The notes under the pieces are model-generated. The model saw only the letters and a list, made by a program, of their open reading frames with translations. It ran no database searches and had not been told where the DNA came from. From the NCBI RefSeq assembly GCF_932276165.1, contig NC_064008.1, positions 6,019,001 to 6,083,000 of the forward strand: a stretch of DNA of 64,000 nt. The letters run 5' to 3'. The DNA comes from Plutella xylostella. Taxonomy: Eukaryota > Arthropoda > Insecta > Lepidoptera > Plutellidae. Below are positions 1-12,400 of this stretch, piece by piece. A program made the translations under genes and the position numbers. Every line of letters begins with the position of its first letter. Positions within the stretch are counted from its first letter, which is position 1.

Positions 1-1310
1 GTATAGTTTATTTACAGCTCTTTAGGTAGGGTTGCCAACTTGTCACCCAAATATAAAAAATATAGATTTCAATAACCTATATCACAATCCATTTTATGGT
101 ATGAATTCCATATTTTGGAACATGAGAATAGGAAACGATAGATTGTAAACAATTCACATCATAGTAGCATGAAATATTACATATAATTGTCGATAAATAA
201 CAAGGCCAAGTATTGTCACTTGAATTTTAAAGCAAATGTGTGATGCGAATTACATAACTCTCTTCCTAAACGATGTTAAACAGAACCTTTTTAATGCCAA
301 AAGTATGTTACGGTATCTGCTGAAAACTTGGAATGGTACCAACACAATTTTCCAACGACTTGGCACAATGTTTGTGTGGCACTAAGGCTTTGTACAAGAG
401 TTTAGTGTTTGCAAGTTTATTTTTGTGGTACTAGTAATGGGGCACTGGTCTGTTAAGGATAATTTATTCAAGACTTTCCTAGCTACATAACATTTCTGCA
501 TTCTAGCGATAGTTAGTCAGTATCCAAAATCTTCAAGTATTGTTGATTTTATCCAATTGTTTCAAATTAATGTTTTCATTGCGCTTGCCAGTATTCATTA
601 CGTGATTACAGTACGTGATTGAAGCAAATCTGTTATACTTTACCATGGTGACAATATCTTGTCCATCTCTAGTATTTGTCACCAAAACACTATCACGAAG
701 GAAATTGACAACCCTAAAGCAATGTCGATAGACAAGTTCCTGTACGTTTTACTTCAGACTCACTTCGACGTATCATAGCCGCAGTTGAAACGTAAACTAG
801 GGGGGTCACTCTATATATTATGACGAAAATCTAAGTTTCGGAGCGCTGTTGCGCCAACCACGACTCTTTCTTGTTGTTACTTAAACGTAAGTATTTTCAA
901 GGACACGTAGAGGTCACGCATATCGTTTTCTAAGCTTCTTTTTTTCTTACCAAATGTCAATTTATGACATTGACTGGTTTTCCTTCGCTAGCAGCTTAGC
1001 TATGCCCTCTATCGTAAGTAAGAGAATCTTTTTTTTTATCTACAAATGTCATCCTGAAAAGCCTCATTGCACGTCAGCTCTCGCCCGTTGGTTTTTCGAC
1101 CCTCCAGTATAGTTTACGTTGAGCTATATTAGGATGTAAACTGCTTCTTTGGCGCCGTGGTCACATAAGCGCATGAATCTAGAACCCTCCGTGGATTGGA
1201 GTTAGATTGCGGCACTCATGAGGAGAAATATTCTAAAAAAATAATATCCAGACCCCATGCACGTATAAAAAAAACTAAATGTAGTTATGATTAACGCCTG
1301 AAAGATGTAA

Positions 1311-1507
1311 GGCCCGGGTCTCCTATTACGCGCCGTAGATCGCGTCCAGCGTCTCGCCGTAGGCCGCGTCACGATGCTCACTACATCTACGCGCCAACGT
1401 CGGCGTGTGAGGGAGACCGCATCAGTACATTTCTATAGTGAGCATCGTGACGCGGCCTACGGCGTGACGCTGGACGCGAACTACGGCGTAAATAGGAGAC
1501 CCGGGCC
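1311..1507. mobile_element. palindromic MITE, GC-rich
   Basis: GGCCCGGGTCTCCTATTACG... pairs with ...GTAAATAGGAGACCCGGGCC across about 197 bp; the inner arms (CGTCACGATGCTCACTA / TAGTGAGCATCGTGACG) also match. The whole element folds into a long hairpin and has no ORF. Confidence 0.85.
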
Positions 1508-1789
1508 TAAATAACACGGTGCGGCATTGCACCTCTGCATGTGATTAATTACAGGCGTGAATGTTTACGTTATGTTGCATGGATGGATATTAACGTCTTC
1601 ATTCCATGCGCCCCGAGCTATGATGATGTTCAGATGCCCAGTGTGGATAGTTCTGATGAATTTGCTCTGTTGTTGTTGGTAAACTCTTGGAAAATTTCAC
1701 CTAGCGGCAATTGTTTTGGTACTTCCTTTATACACTCACAACCAATGATAATGTTCAGGTAAGAATAGCACAAATTTACTCCTAAACGG

Positions 1790-1860
1790 AAAACGGAGCC
1801 CGGGAATCTCGACTCAGCAGTCAGTCACTAACCACTGTGCTATCCGGTCGTAGTTCATGT
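1790..1860 (-). mobile_element. tRNA-like SINE head fragment, reverse
   Basis: The minus strand reads CACAGTGGTTAGTGACTGAC then CCCGGGCTCCG, the A-box side of the SINE family at 47674. The B-box side is lost or altered. Confidence 0.5.
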
Positions 1861-4800
1861 AATTATACGCAGTCCAATTCGATATTTTGTAATACCCCAC
1901 AGTTCTGTTTACAAATTTAACTCCTGCATTTAGGCCTCGGTTTCGCAAAACTCATAAGTAGCAAGCCGAATCCACAGTGAAATGAATCCATCAGTAATAT
2001 TTATACACCCAGTTTACTATGTTTATTCAAAAGTTGAGCAATATTTATACGTAGGTTCGGCTCTGGTTTGTGTATGAGACTCTTTGATCTTCTGAGGTTA
2101 GTTCTGTTTCATTGCATTTTGCAGTTGTGGCCTTCTTTTGACGGCTGTTATCATTTGAGAACTTCTTATAACAATACCTACGTCTAGTATAAGTTTGATA
2201 GTTTATCGATAATATCAAAAGTTAACGTTTTCTCGCATAGAAAGTATAAAACCGAAACTGTATAACTTTTGACCAGAATGATCGAAGAACACCTATTTCG
2301 TTTCGTTTTCGTAAATCTCTAATCCCGTACTAGGCTTTGCTATAAATGCTGTAGGAAAAAGTTTATAATTTATTGTTACAATATTGTAGATTTTATTCCG
2401 ATTGCGGTTTTGTAAGTAAATCAACTGCACATTCTCCCTAAGAGTAAGCGTAAAAGTTTCCTGCTTTCTTTCTGTATACCGCCAAGAAGCTGATATTACA
2501 AATTTACTCCGCACATAACATTTAGGTCCAGGCCTATTGAAAATTATTTTTACGCGAATTTCGAAATTCCGATTTAATTTTCGGGTTTAGATTGCTACCC
2601 AACTAAACCCCAGTATTCCATTACATACTGGATTTGCCCGTGCCAAGTGAAGTCCTTGACATGTTTCAGCGAACTCTAAGCCTTCATTAGCGGTGGTCAT
2701 TAAGTCGGATTTGCAGAACCGGGGATTAAGCATTGGCTCACTCTGTGGGATATACAGGGTGAGGCTAAAACGGCCCTGTTATCCAAAAGGGGATAAGACA
2801 AGATAAGATAAGACAATTGAGTAATTCTATTTTTTATCAAATAATCGGTTGTGTGTTGATTGATGCACATACATATCTTACTAACATAACTGTATAACTG
2901 TTACTTACATACTTACATAACTGTTGAACTATTAAGAAATACAACTTATAAAACTCCGGTTTTTCGCTTCGGTGTGCGGTGTAGAAAATTATAGCAAGTG
3001 ATTTTATCACGCGAATTGCGATAAACCCTGCGCGGTATTCCAGGCGGCAAGTTTACAAAAAATGCATTTAACAGTAGTCGTGTGTCAGACAAACAATCGT
3101 ATACACATACTGACAAACATTCGCATTCAATGATTTTTAGGGCAATAACGGTATAAGTCACGAGTCCAGAGCCATATTTGCATGAAGCCGAGTCCATTAC
3201 ATTTGAATAGCCCTCGTCGTTTCGATGACAGTAGCGGTCGTTTGGTTGACATGTTCGTGTTATGACGATGTGCTTGTCCCTGTCATATGCAGGTTAGGAC
3301 AGTACAGCAAGCAAAATAACTACCTTCCTACCGTAACTAGAGTCCTCTGTTAACATATTATTTTATTATACCTTTTAACAGTGTACATGTGTTTGGGTAA
3401 GCAACTTGAATTATATCACATTATCACTATATATATATATATATATCTCAATTAAGAAAATGTTGTAAATGTTGTAAACCTGTTGTGTATACTTATAAAT
3501 AAAATAAAATAAATAAATAAAGGACAGAGTCAGAGTGCAGTTAGTTATGTGTATATGTTTTGTCAGCATATTATGTACATAAACGTACCTTAGTACCATA
3601 CTGAAGCTTAAATCATAGGCATCATATAGGTATGTAAGATTATTCAGTCAAACCATGAGAAAAACGTCTACTCCACGCTTATATTAAGTTCTCCGTTAGA
3701 TGTTACCAGCCTATTTTCACTGAAGCATGCATATTTTCTGTCAAAATACCTCATAAGCTTCAGGAATTTAGTAAATAGGCATATCAACAGAAAAATTAAA
3801 CCTTTTTTTCTTTTTCATTCTCATTTTCAAGAATAATCATCTATATTTTCAGTTTTCACAGGGTCGTCATATATTAATTTCAGATACCTGAAATAGAAAT
3901 AGCATGCAAATAATATGTGGGTAGAATTTATTTTCGCATTGCTCACGTGGGAGTTCCGTGGGTTGTTTGTTCTCGGATTCAGGATTATTTGTTTATTTTT
4001 AGATTTGCGCGTCAATATTGACGTGCACATCGAGAATATGTTGTATACTGAATCCTTAAAGGGTATAAAGTAACCACGGATTTCGACAAGCGAAATCGGA
4101 CTATCTTCTACTTCTGCTTATCGTAACGGTGACAAACACAAGAGCTAGACTGGCAAATTCTGTAACTGCGGTGACAATCCTTATTTCAGCTCTAGTATTT
4201 GTTACCGACACGCTAGATGAACAAGGGTGTGACATAACTTCAAGTTCAACAGTTTTATTATAAGAATGATAATCGCTCATTGTTTTATTTGCGTTCAACA
4301 GGTACTTTTCTGCAGTGCTTTCAGAAAAACTTGTTTTTCTAACGACTTAATCCGAACAGAGACGCAATATTGTATACAGAGGCCATGTTTTTACCGTCAT
4401 CATCTAATCGAGACATGAGAAAATCAAGATAGCAAGTAAAGTAACAAAAGAAAAGAAAAGTGTGACAAGACTCGGATAAGTGGATAGTTTTTGTTGAGTA
4501 GTGGTTTGCATTAAAAGCCATATAGGTACAATCATCCAATCTCATACAAATTTTACTGCCGAATTGACATGGAAAATTGGTTGTCATGATTGATGCAAGT
4601 ATATTTTTATTCTCCCAATTGACACGGAAATCTGAATCTAACTTGAATGTTTGTTACTTTGTCTCGCTAAACTACTAGGTAGTCGGAATAAATTTTACAG
4701 CACCTACAGCTTATACGAGTGCAGTGAATTAGTTTACATTATTCTATGGTTTACATAAACTACATCATGCAAAGCATCTCCTGTTATTTTTTATGATGGA

Positions 4801-6206
4801 AGAAGGATGAAGTCAGTGTGGTAGCGTTCCTCGCTATAGGCCTATGTCCAGGAGACCAATATCAGCCACACGCCTTGGTAATCGGCTGTCAGTGGCGTGT
4901 CCAATAAGTTTTCACACACGTCTCCTAAGACGTGCGATTGAGAATTCTTCAATAAGAATAATAACGCTTGGATTACGGGCGCTACTTACTTTACTTGAAT
5001 ATAAAATCTGCAATGACTAAAATTGTAATATAACGTTACTGGTATGGCTATTAGGCACTCTGGTCTCATCTAGCGGTTCACAAGATTAACGGTTCTTTGT
5101 ATTTCCTTTGTCCAAGCATTGATTTTTTGCGGTAATTTAGGTACCAATGAAACTTTTGAGGTCAAGTTTAGAAAGTGAATTCGAATTTGCTGTTTCACTC
5201 TCATGGACTTATTTTAGGCTAATGACACTATTGTGTCATCTTTGATTATTGGTCACCTACACAAGCTAAATCAATCATGTATATTTAATTGAATGTTATA
5301 CTTACACCCAGGCAATAAAGCCTTTAACATTAATTTCCCAAGTTCTTGCGTGTCAAAATAAATGATAGGTACGTGTGAAATGACTACATCTCGAATAGAG
5401 TCGTGTCGGGTGAAGATTAATTTTGTTTTTGTCCCGAGTGGAAGTAATGACCTAGTCCATTCGTAATCACATTGACCGTGTCAAAAGAGCGATTGCAGCC
5501 GAGATAAACTTATTAATGATGATGATGAGCAAAAACTGTATCGACTAGCGGCTATTACCATAGAGGAGATATCTCTGGAACATCTTTTGGATAGCATTAT
5601 TAATGTTATTATCCTACGACGATAAAGATGGAAGTTTTAAGTTGAACGTCTCTCTGCATCTGTGTGAGTATATCTGTCTGTGGTAGCGTAGCTCCGAAAC
5701 GGCAGAACTGAAATTTGATATGGTTTTTTTTTATACAAACACTCTGGTTCTTACCCAAATTTTATCAAAATGGCCGTTCAAAATTTTAGATTTTTTATGC
5801 TGACCTAAAATGCTATTCCTAACCTATATAAATACCTCGCTTCCTAACGCGGTACAACAAAACAGATCGTAAACCTAACCAGCACCAATGCCATACTATC
5901 TAAACGAGTCCAAAAATAGCTAGCACACCTTTTCCCATAAGTTGTGTCCCCAAAAATGCACATAAAGAGATAGGACGAACTAGCGATGCGTCAAAGAGGC
6001 CGCCCTTCTCATGTTTGACGGGAGGGGAAGGGGAGGGAAAGGAGGGAATTGGTTATGGTTACGGACTTAGATTAAGACAAATAAGAGGTATGTCACATAA
6101 AAAAACAATGCAAAAAACTGACCGCATTTTGTTTACTGTCAAGCCGTTTTAAATTCAACGGTATGACAATCATATACCTACCAATGAATAACGTCACAAA
6201 TCTTCT

Positions 6207-6354
6207 AAGGGCTGATTTTTCAATAGTCAGATAATAAAGTGTTATCTGAGGAATAAAATTGTTGCTGTCACATCTGAATGTTTGTATTAGACTGTGACAG
6301 CGACAATTTTATTCGTCAGATAGCGTTTATCTGACCATTAAAAAATCAGCCCTA
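6207..6354. mobile_element. palindromic MITE (AGGGCTGATTTTT ends)
   Basis: TAAGGGCTGATTTTTCAAT pairs with TTAAAAAATCAGCCCTAA; inner arms GTTATCTGA / TCAGATAGC and ATAAAATTGTTGCTGTCACA / TGTGACAGCGACAATTTTAT are also complementary. The element is about 148 bp and flanked by TAA. Confidence 0.85.
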
Positions 6355-7268
6355 ACCAGACTAATTCAAAATAAGAGCTTTGTGGTAAAAGTGAGTTGTT
6401 ATTTGTTGAGATGTTTCTTTTGCACTGACGCTCCATCTGGTCCTTTTATTGTTAATCTTAGGTTATGGGTGTCATATGGAACAAGGATGGCTGAGTTAAT
6501 TAACTATAAAGCATTTCCGGTAGTGGAGATTGAGAGCAGTTGGCTGGTAGACTGATCTAATATGTTTTTTTTAAACGGGGGTGATAGTTACCTACTTTTG
6601 TTGAAAAAAATATATATAATATACCTAAATTTACGTGGTCACGATAACGAGCAATGAATATGGTCCAGTGACAATAGCACCAAATTACTCTTAAAAGTAA
6701 AAGACTCTGCAATATTGGTACATTTAACAGGACATCAGAATATATGATCAACTAAAAAGGCAAATATTTTGACCAAATTCTAAATTAAATGTTTTAAACA
6801 ACTTAGGCCATTTGATGTCGATATTGTGTAAGTGGAACTTTTTCATTGCTTGCGAATGTTAATTAAATATATTTGCCTAACATTTGGATATTTGAAGGAG
6901 GACAAGGCAGGAGGAGGCCTGGGCGGCCAATGACATCATGGCTGCAAAATCTACGCCAGTGGTTCCAGCTGAGCACTGGAGAATTGTTCCGTGCGGAGGC
7001 CTCCAAGACGGAAATCAGCAGGATGATTGCCAACCTTCGATAGGAGACGGCACCAGAAGAAGAAGATTTGAATATAACCGAGTGAAGGAGAAATGGCGAC
7101 CCTACTTTTCCGATCCGATACCCACGAGGCCGGGCTAAACTCCTGAAAACTTAATTTAGCAACACTGAAGACCGTGTAAACTTTGCCCTCGGCCATCTTT
7201 GGAAATTCTTTCAGCCAATATCCGCCTTCAGAACTTGAGGCTGATCTTGATATACCTACCTACATTAT

Positions 7269-7702
7269 ACAGGGTGTTGCAAAAAGGGTATACTAAGCCG
7301 AAAACAGCATGTGCAGCATGTTATATCTATGCCCGAAACTGAAATCAGAATTTCAAAATTCGTGAAAAAAAAAAATTTTCATAGAAACTTAGTTGGTCAC
7401 GTGACTTTTTGCTATAGAGAATGATTATTTTTGATTTCAGATTCGGGCTTATTTATTTATTAACATAAGGATCTCCAGCAGTTAACACAACAGACATACT
7501 TAACAGAAAATTTAACATAATTGAAATTTCGTTGTGAAAACCATTATAGGCGATCACGGCATTATCAAATAATACAATCTTAACGACAACAGTGACTTAA
7601 AACTAAATTATCTAAGCATAATATCATATTATAGGCTTAGATATAACATGCTGCACATGCTGGTTTCGGCTTAGTACATATACCCTTTTTGCAACAACCT
7701 GT
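7269..7702. mobile_element. MITE (ACAGGGTGTTGCAAAAAGGG ends)
   Basis: Left end ACAGGGTGTTGCAAAAAGGG and right end CCCTTTTTGCAACAACCTGT, with inner complementary AGCATGTGCAGCATGTTATATCT / AGATATAACATGCTGCACATGCT blocks (trimmed here to the shared core). It is flanked by TA, which suits a Tc1/mariner-type target. This copy carries roughly 200 bp of extra DNA in the centre. Other copies: 57183-57450 and the interrupted 44865-46155; relatives at 42640-42886, 48490-48645 and 62110-62205. Confidence 0.82.
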
Positions 7703-7884
7703 ATACATTTATGTGAAGATATCCGATATTTTCTTGGCTACATTAGCGCCGTACATACTCACACATCGTATAAGTACGATGGATGGGATGCTGAGTACAT
7801 CTAGGTCTTATTGTATCTTTGATGGGAATCGTATTCCTTAGAGACATACATTACATACGTTTTTAGTTCTTTCCTATTTATTTA

Positions 7885-8025
7885 TTTTTTGCACATCTTT
7901 GTACCAGTTTTCTTGTACCTCCTGTAGGTTGGCTGGTAGAAAATGCTCTTAGAATTAAGCCCACCTTTTGTGCATTTATTATATATTTGTGCAATAAAGA
8001 ATGAAATAAATAAATACATACATAA
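7885..8025 (+). mobile_element. LINE 3' end (AATAAAG / AAATAAATA tail)
   Basis: GTAGGTTGGCTGGTAGAAAATGCT, trimmed to the core TTGGCTGGTAGAAAATGCT, then TTAAGCCCACCTTTTGTGCA and TTTGTGCAATAAAGAATG with an (AAAT)n tail. A second copy lies at 8535-8650. Typical of the 3' UTR of a non-LTR element. Confidence 0.65.
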
Positions 8026-8534
8026 ATAAAAATAAATATGCCAAGGAATACAGGTATCACTCATACCTAAATTTATACTGTAGTATTTTGCTACTTCCTT
8101 CCGTATTTCACCCTAAACCATACCACGAAGGGTGAGCAAGATGTATGATAATGATCAGGAAATTAAATTTAGCACCCGTATTCTAAATAAATTGGCCCGT
8201 TTTCTTCCTTAGTTGCTATAGCCATACAAGCGATATTTGCTTAGTCAAACACTGATCCGGCGCCATTTTAAAGAAATTTTGAGAGGGATGCTTGAAAGGT
8301 TTTTGATTAGTAGTATTACTATTTGCTATGAATTTAAATAATAATTTATCTAAATGACTACAATAAAACTTCCCAACCTAGTTCATGTATTACACCTAAG
8401 CTAAAAAGTTTAAACTAAATTTAACTGATGTTTACACGCTATTTTAACGATTCATCTATTTACCAGCGCAAAACGTCTGTTTAATATGGTGTCTTGTCCT
8501 TATTATGCCATAATTTCACCAAATAAAGTTCTAC

Positions 8535-8650
8535 TACCTTTTTACTTGTACTTCCTGTAGGTTGGCTGGTAGAAAATGCTTTTAGCATTAAGTCCACCTT
8601 TTGTACACTTATGTGTCATATTTGTGCAATAAAGTATAAAATAAATGAAC
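8535..8650 (+). mobile_element. LINE 3' end, second copy
   Basis: TTGGCTGGTAGAAAATGCTT, TTAAGTCCACCTTTTGTACA and TTTGTGCAATAAAGTATAAA match 7885-8025 closely in the same orientation, 650 bp away. Confidence 0.65.
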
Positions 8651-8889
8651 TTTGCTTTTTTACAGTTCAATTAACTCACTCGCATACTTTTCTACGTCAT
8701 CACGTTGTTTGCCGTGATAGCCTCAAGGGTGGTCCTCCTACCTTCATTACGGTGACATCTGTCCACGACAACGTAGCCCTAAAGCTTTCAGCAATAAAGG
8801 TGAATTCGCCGTGAGGATATGATGGGTTCACGCGAGTGTGATGGTCGTATGTCGAGGGTTTTTCACGTCTCATTGGTCACGTCAGTTCT

Positions 8890-9010
8890 TGAGGGTTACT
8901 CTATACTGACGAGAAACAAACGAAAGAGACCTCTCGTGCAATCGGCACGTTTAATGCAACAAGATGAGTCGGGCCTCGTTTAGTTTTTCGTCATATAGAG
9001 TGACCCCCCT
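8890..9010. mobile_element. inverted-repeat element (GGGTCACTCTATA ends)
   Basis: GAGGGTTACTCTATACTGAC at the left and GTCATATAGAGTGACCCCCC at the right are imperfect complements. A lone copy of the same end (GGGGGGTCACTCTATATATT) occurs at about 799, so this is a dispersed MITE-like family. Confidence 0.6.
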
Positions 9011-9274
9011 GGTGGATTCAGCGTCACAGAAATGATTGGGTTTATAGCCTGCTGTTGTCGTTTTTCGTGACGTAAAGAGCTTTCTTTGTTTCCTGAGTGT
9101 TGAAAGCAAAGATGAGGTATAGTCTAGTTTTTTTAACAAACGAGCACCGTTTTTTTACTGCGTTACTATTGATCCTAACTATTACATCTCACTCTGACAA
9201 TATCAGAAATGTGCAAGAGACATGATTTAGTACTCTAAGGTGAATTTCATTAAAATAGATAAGCCTGAAGGGCT

Positions 9275-9392
9275 AGTACGGGGCGCATTTAAGATGTGAC
9301 AAGAGTTTTCCATCGCGCTCACTCACATCGCGCAGCGTCAAGGTAGAGCGCGACTGAGAACTCTTGTCATGTCTTAATAGCGCCCTGTGCTA
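9275..9392. mobile_element. inverted-repeat MITE-like element
   Basis: GGGGCGCATTTAAGATGTGA then CAAGAGTT pairs with AACTCTTGTCATGTCTTAAT then AGCGCCCTG. It ends about 60 bases before mim exon 1. Confidence 0.7.
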
Positions 9393-9454
9393 CACGGCCT
9401 GGAATTGGTTGATTTTGACACAAATTCTAACGTAATGTTTTCTTTTGTTTACAG

Positions 9455-12400
9455 AACAGTGCACCCATATGGGAGGAGTTCATATCGAAAGCGACAAAGC
9501 TACATTCGGCGTTAAAGTGAGTATACAATCTAAAACTGTATCACAAGTATTTAGATAATTTGGTTCGATTGAATGGGAATTCACGGACTACTTTGAACGG
9601 CTCGAAATATTACAAGGAGATGTAGCGTTTTTCTCAACACAAAGCCTTTGAGAGGTTAGAACCAAGCCTTATGGATCTTATATTTATACCTATCGAAACG
9701 TAATTGAAAATCTTGTTAATTTACATTTTTAATTGTTTATTAGGTAGTCGCAGCGTACCAATCATATGCTTCTTTCTTTGGTTTACGTTACGCTGACTGT
9801 CGAATCTCGCCACACGTGTATGTTGCGAATTCAAGTAGCTTTTGCACCAACAGTACATGCGATAGCCCCCACTGGCGGCTTTGTGTGCAAAGTGCATCAA
9901 ATTGATGGCAATGTCAGCGGCGTACCGGGCAATTGTCAGACAATAACTGAAGCAATTGATGCTAAACGATGCGGATTGTGCATTTCGCACTGTGGTATGA
10001 TCATGATCAGTCAGTGACGATTGACGAGGCCATTGTTTATTTATACGTTGGTTAGAAAATTTTCATTTTTTAAATTATTATACCTACAGTACGTACGGCT
10101 AGATATACGTTTGTTAGAAAATTTTCATTTTTTAAAATTGGGGTGCGGAAGTCTATAGATCGCATCCAGTGGCGTGCTTTGCGAAAGACCTACGTCCAGC
10201 AGTTAACTGCTATAGACCGATGATGATGAATAGTGTACAATGTACAAGCTCGTTAACTTAATGCTAAAAGCGTCTTTAATCTAGACTGAGCGAACAGGGG
10301 CCCTATCGCGAAGTCTAGATCAAAATAAAATAAAATTTACGAAGTAAATTAGTGTCAAATTCAAATAATTTTGAATCTGAAAATCGTCGAAACAAGTTCG
10401 CGATAGGTACACTTTTTCTATTTCTTATCCTGATCTATCTTGATCTAGAATACTCTTAGATTAAAATGAAGCACAAGTGGAAAAACAAAACAAAAATGAA
10501 AATTATAATTTATTCCACGAATTACCTTAAATACCTTTCCTATGCTAATACGGTATGAAAGATGATTCTAATTCATAAATTCTACTTTACAAAAGAAAAC
10601 ACTTAAGAAACTTACACGCCTTTTTAAGTAGATCACTGTATTCAATTATAAACTTTATACAAATAAGTTTAGGAGTTATGGAAAGTGATATTGAAACAGA
10701 CCGGAAAATTCATCATACTGCGTATCTTTTATGAATGATGGGCATGGAAGCTGATACAAAAAATAATGTACAATAATGTGTGTCAATAAGATGATGAATG
10801 TATTAATTAATTCCCGTATAAGGTTATAATACTCGTATTACTCGTGTAACTATCATGAATTCATTTAACATATCGATATCAGAACGTCTCTAATTATTCA
10901 GTGCGTATAACTACGAGTAATAGACGTGCGTATTTCTACATCTCTCAGCAGTGTTTATGTTAGTAGCTATATTATTATACTCTAGTGTAGAACCATCCAT
11001 ACCTTTGCTAACTCAAGCCCCATAAAAAGGCATCTCTAGTAAAGGAGGCTCCCCTAGTCCCCTTCGTCATCAGCCTATTAGCAGTCCACTACTGGACGTA
11101 GGCCTCTCCCAAAGCACGCCACTGGACTCGATCTATAGCTTAGTGTCTGCTTGTTAATCTCCTTATTACAATGATTTTTTTATTATATGAAAATAGTTAT
11201 TTAAACTTGAATTATAACATTAATTTCAGATCGGCGCTTGTGGCTATCGCGACGTTTCTGGACGCTTTCCAGAAGATAGCCGACGCCGCTACGAATGCAC
11301 GAGGTCAGTAACGAACTCGTTGTCTTTAAACCCTTTCACCCTTTTGGTCCGCTTCAACACACAACCTGCTAAGTACAAACCTGTCTTTATCATAGCTATT
11401 AGCTACTATGTAGTTATAAGTACAACTATGTATCTGTCATTGTGATTTGTTGTGTATTTAAGAAAGTGGATCAAATTAATGCTTTATAGATATCTATCTA
11501 TAAACAATTTCTTGCAATCTCATACTACCACCCCACTTGGCTATTCATATTTTCCTATTTGACAAAACTTATTTAACTTAACGTATTGGCTATATTTGGA
11601 AAATATATATTTTGTGATGTCATTTTGGCGAATATACTGTCAATGGAAGTTTTGGCAAATACAAATAGCCAAGTGGGGTATCAGCATAAGTCTGCCTGTT
11701 TTCCTGCAATCAGAGACATTTCAGCCAATTTCTAAGCCTGCAAGGGATTGTAAAACTTAGCTTACTAAATCGACTGTTTTTTTAATAAGTTACAGCGGAT
11801 TTTTCATCAGTCAGGAAAAGTTATTATTTGGAGTAATTTTTATACTGTCACGTCATATTTTTTGTGCTGGGAAATTACAGCAACAAATTTACCTAATCCT
11901 CTTTCAATGACTCTTGAAAATTGATTCTTAAGACCGTGAGAGACTATTTAAGTACGCTTATAATCCCGACCTTTTAATTAAAATTGACCTGTTAATCATG
12001 TAACAAGAATGTCACGAAGAATGGATAGAAAGTGAAGACTGTTCAGTCGAGTTGTCAACACCATCTCACATAGCGCTGGGACAAAGACCTCTGAGATTAG
12101 CTGCTATTTGATTGTCAAGATATTTGTGCAATTGTGCACGCAACCAGTTCGATGATATGGAGGAAGTTAGTATATACCTACTTAATTACTCTTATTGCTA
12201 TACTTTTCGTAGTCAAAGTTATGGGTTAAGGCAAATGCGATATCCAAATTTGTTTTCATCAGTTCCTGGCATAGCTTTTTTATGCATTGTTTAAATGTGC
12301 TTAATCGCTGGCACAGGGTTTTGCCTTCTATGTCGATAGTATCTGATTAATTCAGCAAAGCATACCTACTTGAATACTAATCCTTTCATCACAAACTGTA

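Larger units (their letters stand above)
1..9454. other. probable upstream mim intron: repeats only, no exon recognised
   Basis: No coding exon was recognised on either strand in this 9.4-kb stretch. ORFs are short, AT-rich and lack splice or family support. It contains palindromic elements at 1311-1507 and 6207-6354, a reversed tRNA-like SINE head near 1795-1860, a MITE at 7269-7702, two LINE 3' ends (about 7885-8025 and 8535-8650), an inverted repeat at 8890-9010 and another at 9275-9392. Because the first visible mim exon encodes an internal part of the I-BAR domain, this DNA is most simply the intron upstream of it. Confidence 0.6.

Noticed and set aside
1541..1762. 73-codon + strand ORF
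   Set aside because: Starts at GTG in repeat-flanking DNA, has no motif, no splice partner and unlikely codon use.
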